Made by a program: the position numbers and the translations under genes
In this document: piece by piece, positions 30,656 to 33,518 of the stretch
Layout of the letters: each line of letters begins with the position of its first letter
Numbering within the stretch: position 1 is the stretch's first letter
Source of the DNA: an uncultured Eubacteriales bacterium
GTDB taxonomy: Bacteria > Bacillota > Clostridia > Oscillospirales > Oscillospiraceae
Reading direction: 5' to 3'
Length of the DNA stretch: 33,518 bases
Assembly: GCA_900321275.1 (NCBI GenBank)
Contig: ONVI01000032.1
Span: forward strand, 1 to 33,518
The notes under the pieces: model-generated
The model's database searches: none
Seen by the model: the letters and a program-made list of their open reading frames with translations, nothing else
Told to the model about the DNA's origin: nothing

Positions 30656-32149
30656 ATGCCTACCACCTGGACCCGTACCCCGGATGAATTTCATAAAATC
30701 TATATCGCCAATACCGACGCCTTCTACCGTCTCGGCGGCTATTCGATGGCGAAGGAGCTGGACGAGTTTATGACCCGCTGCGCCCTGAATCTGTGGAGCA
30801 AAGGCGGCGGCATCACCCAGCGCCATGTGGATATGGCGAACCAGATCTATTCCCGCAATCAGCCCCAGCCCAAGTGGCTGCTCTGGTCGCTGACGGGCTC
30901 CATCGTGGAGGGCGAGGTCTTCATGCCTCCCGTTTTCTTCTGGAACCTCGCCGAGAGCGACGCAAAGCGCGGCACCGAGGCTTCGCGCACGTTCATCCGC
31001 ATGCTGACCAATATCCTCCTGTACCTCGCCGCCGTAGACGACGACGTGACCTATGAGGAGGCCGCGTTCATTACCGAATGCACCGACAAGCTCGGCGCCA
31101 TCTGCGACACCACCGGCGTGCGCAAGAGCAAGGAGCCGCTCGATCCCCTGGAGTTTGTCACCAGCGGGGAGCCGAGCTTCCTGGAAAAGCACAAGCAGCA
31201 GACCCAGACCACCGGCGGCGAGGAGGCTTCAAAGTCCGACGAAAAAGAGGAAGAGGCCCCGAAGCCCAGCTATGACGAGCTCATGAGCCAGCTTGAGGAT
31301 CTGGTCGGCCTGGAGGATATCAAGAAGGATATCAAAAATCTCATGAACCTTGTGAAGGTCCGCAAGCTGCGCGAGCAGAACGAGCTGCCTGTCCCGCCCA
31401 TGAGCCTGCACATGGTTTTCCTGGGCAATCCCGGCACCGGCAAGACAACCGTCGCCCGCATCGTCGCCGGTCTCTACGCCGCCATCGGCGTATTGGAGAA
31501 GGGCCAGCTTGTGGAGGTCGACCGCTCCGGCCTGGTGGCGGGCTATGTGGGGCAGACCGCGCTCAAGACGCAGGAGGTCATCAAAAAGGCCCTCGGCGGC
31601 GTATTGTTCATCGACGAGGCGTATTCCCTTTCCTCCGGCGGGGAGAACGACTTCGGCCGCGAAGCCATCGAAACCATCCTCAAGGCGATGGAGGATCACC
31701 GCAAAGATCTGGTCGTCATCGTCGCGGGCTACACCGGGCCGATGGAGCGTTTCATGAACTCCAATCCGGGCCTCGAATCCCGCTTCAACAAGTACTTCTT
31801 CTTCCCTGACTACAACGGGGAGCAGCTCATGGCGATCTTCCGCATCCAGTGCAAAAAGAACGGCTACACGCTCACCGAGGAGGCCGACAAAAAAGCGACC
31901 GCGTTCTTCACGGAGCTTTATGCCAATCGCGGCGAAAACTTCGGCAACGGCCGCGACGTGCGCAACTGCTTCGAGGACATGGTGGTCTCGCAGTCCAACC
32001 GCGTAGCCGCGATGGAGAACCCGAGCAAGGAGGATCTCATGACCGTCCTGCCCGAGGATCTGGACATCGAGGGCGACGATGAAGAGGACGCGAAAGAAGA
32101 AGCGCAAGAAGAAGCGGCAGAGACGCCGAAAAAGAAAAAAGACAAATGA
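30656..32149 (+). CDS. CbxX/CfxQ-type AAA+ ATPase with TerB-like N-terminal domain
   Basis: Protein of 497 residues from ATG 30656; AAGGAG stands 9 bases before it, whereas the ATG at 30647 abuts the ribosome site. The N-terminal 150 residues include NILLYLAAVDDDVTYEEAAFI, which resembles the acidic TerB/tellurite-resistance helix repeat. A charged linker (about 180-205) leads to the AAA+ core: GNPGTGKT (257-264), pore-loop-like GYVGQTA, VLFIDEA (316-322), GLESRF as arginine-finger region and PDYNGEQL. The C-terminus is strongly acidic then lysine-rich (DDEEDAKEEAQEEAAETPKKKKDK). CbxX/SpoVK-type ATPases remodel protein complexes; the role is unknown here. The stop codon is inside the terminator stem. 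Confidence 0.9.
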   Translation: MPTTWTRTPDEFHKIYIANTDAFYRLGGYSMAKELDEFMTRCALNLWSKGGGITQRHVDMANQIYSRNQPQPKWLLWSLTGSIVEGEVFMPPVFFWNLAESDAKRGTEASRTFIRMLTNILLYLAAVDDDVTYEEAAFITECTDKLGAICDTTGVRKSKEPLDPLEFVTSGEPSFLEKHKQQTQTTGGEEASKSDEKEEEAPKPSYDELMSQLEDLVGLEDIKKDIKNLMNLVKVRKLREQNELPVPPMSLHMVFLGNPGTGKTTVARIVAGLYAAIGVLEKGQLVEVDRSGLVAGYVGQTALKTQEVIKKALGGVLFIDEAYSLSSGGENDFGREAIETILKAMEDHRKDLVVIVAGYTGPMERFMNSNPGLESRFNKYFFFPDYNGEQLMAIFRIQCKKNGYTLTEEADKKATAFFTELYANRGENFGNGRDVRNCFEDMVVSQSNRVAAMENPSKEDLMTVLPEDLDIEGDDEEDAKEEAQEEAAETPKKKKDK

Positions 32150-32190
32150 ACACAACAGGGGAGCCCGTCCGGGCTCCCCTGTTGTGTTCA
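32147..32190. terminator. Perfect 20-bp bidirectional terminator
   Basis: Arms 32147-32166 and 32171-32190 are fully complementary around GTCC. The left arm includes the TGA of the ATPase gene, and the right arm ends 2 bases before the kinase stop, so the hairpin closes both convergent genes with almost no spare sequence. Confidence 0.92.
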
Positions 32191-32191
32191 T

Positions 32192-33163
32192 TCAAATTCT
32201 TGCCAGCAGCTCGTTTACCTGCTCCCGCTCGGGCATGGAACGGATCGCGCCCTTCTTCGTGGTGACGATATAGGCGGCGGTGTTGGCAAAGCGCAGCATT
32301 GCGCGCAGATCGTCGTCGGTGAGCCCGTCGATCCCATGCTCCAGCACGAAGCTCAGCACACTTGCGCAGAAGGTATCGCCCGCGCCGGTGGTCTCGATCA
32401 CGCCGCCCAGCTTGCAGGCCGGGACAAAGACGTGCCTGCCGTCATAAAAGCTGTGGCTCCCGTCGCCCCCGGCGGTGACGTTCAGCACGCGGATGTTGGG
32501 GAAGCGCTCCTTCAGCGCGGCCGCGCCCTTGTCGAAATCCGTCTCGCCTGTCATGAACTCAATCTCGTTATCCGCGATCTTGAGAACGTCACAGCGGGCG
32601 AGTCCCCACTGAATGGCTTCCTTCGCGCTCTTATCGTCCGGCCAGAGGGGCGGGCGGAGGTTCGGATCGAAGGAGATCAGCGCCCCGGCCTCCTTGGCAA
32701 TCTCCCAGGCGCGGATCGTGGCGCTCTTGCACGGCTCGTCCGTCAGGGAAAGGGTGCCGAAATGGAAAATGCGGCAGCTTTTCAGCATCTCCTCGTCCAG
32801 CTCGTCCGGGCGCAGCATGATGTCGGCGCCGGGCTTGCGGTAGAAGCTGAAATCCCGGTCGCCGTTGGGGAAGGTGTGCACCACCGCCAGCGTCGTGGGG
32901 ATCTCCGGGTCGCGTCTGAGAGAGGAAATGTCAATTCCCGCCTCCTGCACCGTGGCGGCCAGCATATCGCCGAAGCTGTCCTGTCCCACCTTGCCGATGA
33001 AGGCGCAGTTTTTGCCGAGCTTGCGCAGCATCGCCAGCACATTTGCGGGCGCGCCGCCGGGGTTTGCCTCGAAGAGAAGATTGCCCTGTTCGCTCAGACC
33101 ATTCTGGGTAAAATCGACCAGCAGCTCGCCCAGGGCGACAACGTCATATTTTATATTTTGCAT
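32192..33163 (-). CDS. PfkB-family carbohydrate kinase, probable fructokinase
   Basis: Sugar kinase of 323 residues from ATG 33163, preceded by AGGAAG; longer frames upstream have no ribosome site and no PfkB similarity. Signatures are GELLVDF near residue 12, NPGGAPANVLAMLRKLG (34-50, PfkB signature 1) and TTGAGDTFCASVL (signature 2, with the catalytic aspartate in GAGD) near residue 265-277. The NPGGAPANVA-like motif and the 320-residue length match clostridial fructokinases (ScrK type), which phosphorylate fructose released from sucrose or fructans. The upstream neighbour is the end of a probable glycoside hydrolase, which fits. Other sugars, such as ribose or 2-keto-3-deoxygluconate, cannot be excluded. 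Confidence 0.88.
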   Translation of the reverse strand: MQNIKYDVVALGELLVDFTQNGLSEQGNLLFEANPGGAPANVLAMLRKLGKNCAFIGKVGQDSFGDMLAATVQEAGIDISSLRRDPEIPTTLAVVHTFPNGDRDFSFYRKPGADIMLRPDELDEEMLKSCRIFHFGTLSLTDEPCKSATIRAWEIAKEAGALISFDPNLRPPLWPDDKSAKEAIQWGLARCDVLKIADNEIEFMTGETDFDKGAAALKERFPNIRVLNVTAGGDGSHSFYDGRHVFVPACKLGGVIETTGAGDTFCASVLSFVLEHGIDGLTDDDLRAMLRFANTAAYIVTTKKGAIRSMPEREQVNELLARI

Positions 33164-33380
33164 TGTTATACTTCCTATCCAGACATCGTTCTCGTCGCTC
33201 ATGAGATTGACGACGCGTTTTTCTTTCACGTCGGCGACGGTGGTCTCGCACACCTTCCGGCGCAGCGGAAGAACGGTGCGCGAAGCTGGGTATGGCCTCC
33301 AGTGCGCTTTCCGGCGGGACATTGTTGCCCGTAGAGGGAAGGGTACCGTCGATGTCCGGAAAGAGCAGCTTCCTGTTCAT
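33144..33380 (-). pseudogene. HAD-phosphatase remnant between hydrolase and kinase
   Basis: The frame opening at ATG 33380 gives MNRKLLFPDIDGTLPSTG and then PPESALEAI, the start of a Cof-type HAD phosphatase with the DxDGT nucleophile motif (normal text would be LLFFDIDGTL). From about 33290 the homology is lost and the frame turns into an arginine-rich non-family sequence that runs into the kinase gene. It begins 4 bases inside the stop of the upstream gene (ATGA), so it was once a coupled operon member. Most of a normal 260-residue gene is absent; a deletion is the simplest explanation. A short expressed peptide cannot be ruled out. Confidence 0.6.
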
Positions 33381-33518
33381 CGTTTTTCGTCCATCCCGAA
33401 GTCGCAGATCAGCCACGCAAAGCCGCCCGGCGGGAGCAGCACACCGCCGTAATCCACATGCTCCCCGGTCAGCAGATCCTTGAAGTCGCCGGGGGTGTTG
33501 ACGGGGGCCCAGCGCTCA
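33377..33518 (-). CDS. C-terminal end of a probable glycoside hydrolase, partial
   Basis: The minus strand from the window edge reads ERWAPVNTPGDF, then KDLLTGEHVDYGGVLLPPGG, then FAWLICDFGMDEKR and a TGA at 33379-33377. The pattern DLLTGE...LPPGGFAWL is like the C-terminal beta domain of several glycoside hydrolases (GH13- or GH42-type). With a fructokinase two genes downstream, a sucrose- or fructan-degrading role is possible but not shown. Only 46 residues are visible, so the family is tentative. Confidence 0.5.
   Translation of the reverse strand, partial: ERWAPVNTPGDFKDLLTGEHVDYGGVLLPPGGFAWLICDFGMDEKR

Noticed and set aside
1-33518. CRISPR arrays, tRNA or rRNA genes, phage or integrase genes
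   Set aside because: No regularly spaced repeats, cloverleaf sequences or recombinase motifs were found in either strand.

Overview
The window looks like a chromosomal segment of an anaerobic, GC-rich Firmicute, most likely from the Clostridia (Oscillospiraceae or a neighbouring family). The grounds are family content (2-hydroxyacyl-CoA dehydratase subunits, a propionate CoA-transferase-type enzyme, a GltD-like multi-cluster flavoprotein, an Rrf2-IscS-IscU locus), Gram-positive style Shine-Dalgarno and TTGACA-17-TATAAT promoters, lipoprotein signals, and short intergenic repeats of kinds common in gut clostridia. The species cannot be fixed from sequence alone. No rRNA, tRNA, CRISPR array, phage or transposase gene was seen.

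Layout: (1) 1-2521, plus strand: the end of a ferric-iron-type ABC permease and its ATPase, closed by a long hairpin. (2) 2577-8054, minus strand: an 870-residue iron-sulfur flavoprotein, cysteine synthase, IscU and IscS, with the Rrf2/IscR regulator divergent at 8281. The iscR-iscS gap holds two good divergent promoters and an inverted repeat over the iscR -10 box. (3) 8799-11523: ribosomal protein L31 (plus), a small lipoprotein (minus) and a CoA-transferase (minus) whose conserved C-terminus sits in another frame. (4) 11884-16502, minus: a four-gene envelope operon of phosphodiester glycosidase, two paralogous membrane-anchored proteins of unknown function, and a GT2-GtrA glycosyltransferase. 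(5) 16758-22821, minus: a GGDEF-EAL protein, an orphan PTS IIC-type membrane protein, a newly noted 55-residue membrane protein and two 2-hydroxyacyl-CoA dehydratase-family subunits. (6) 23085-24761, minus: a large lipoprotein. (7) 25135-32149, plus: a CstA transporter, then a membrane protein, a MoxR AAA+ ATPase, a VWA protein and a CbxX-type AAA+ ATPase with its own promoter. (8) 32192-33518, minus: a PfkB sugar kinase, a HAD-phosphatase remnant and the tail of a probable glycoside hydrolase.

Functional links: IscS supplies sulfur from cysteine, IscU is the scaffold, CysK makes cysteine, and the neighbouring flavoprotein is a heavy Fe-S consumer, so region 2 reads as a sulfur/Fe-S block next to an iron importer. 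The strongest candidates for undescribed biology are the membrane protein-MoxR-VWA-CbxX cluster (26877-32149), the paired membrane paralogs beside a phosphodiester glycosidase (11884-16502), and the dehydratase pair with a co-encoded microprotein and no activator ATPase in the window (19841-22821).
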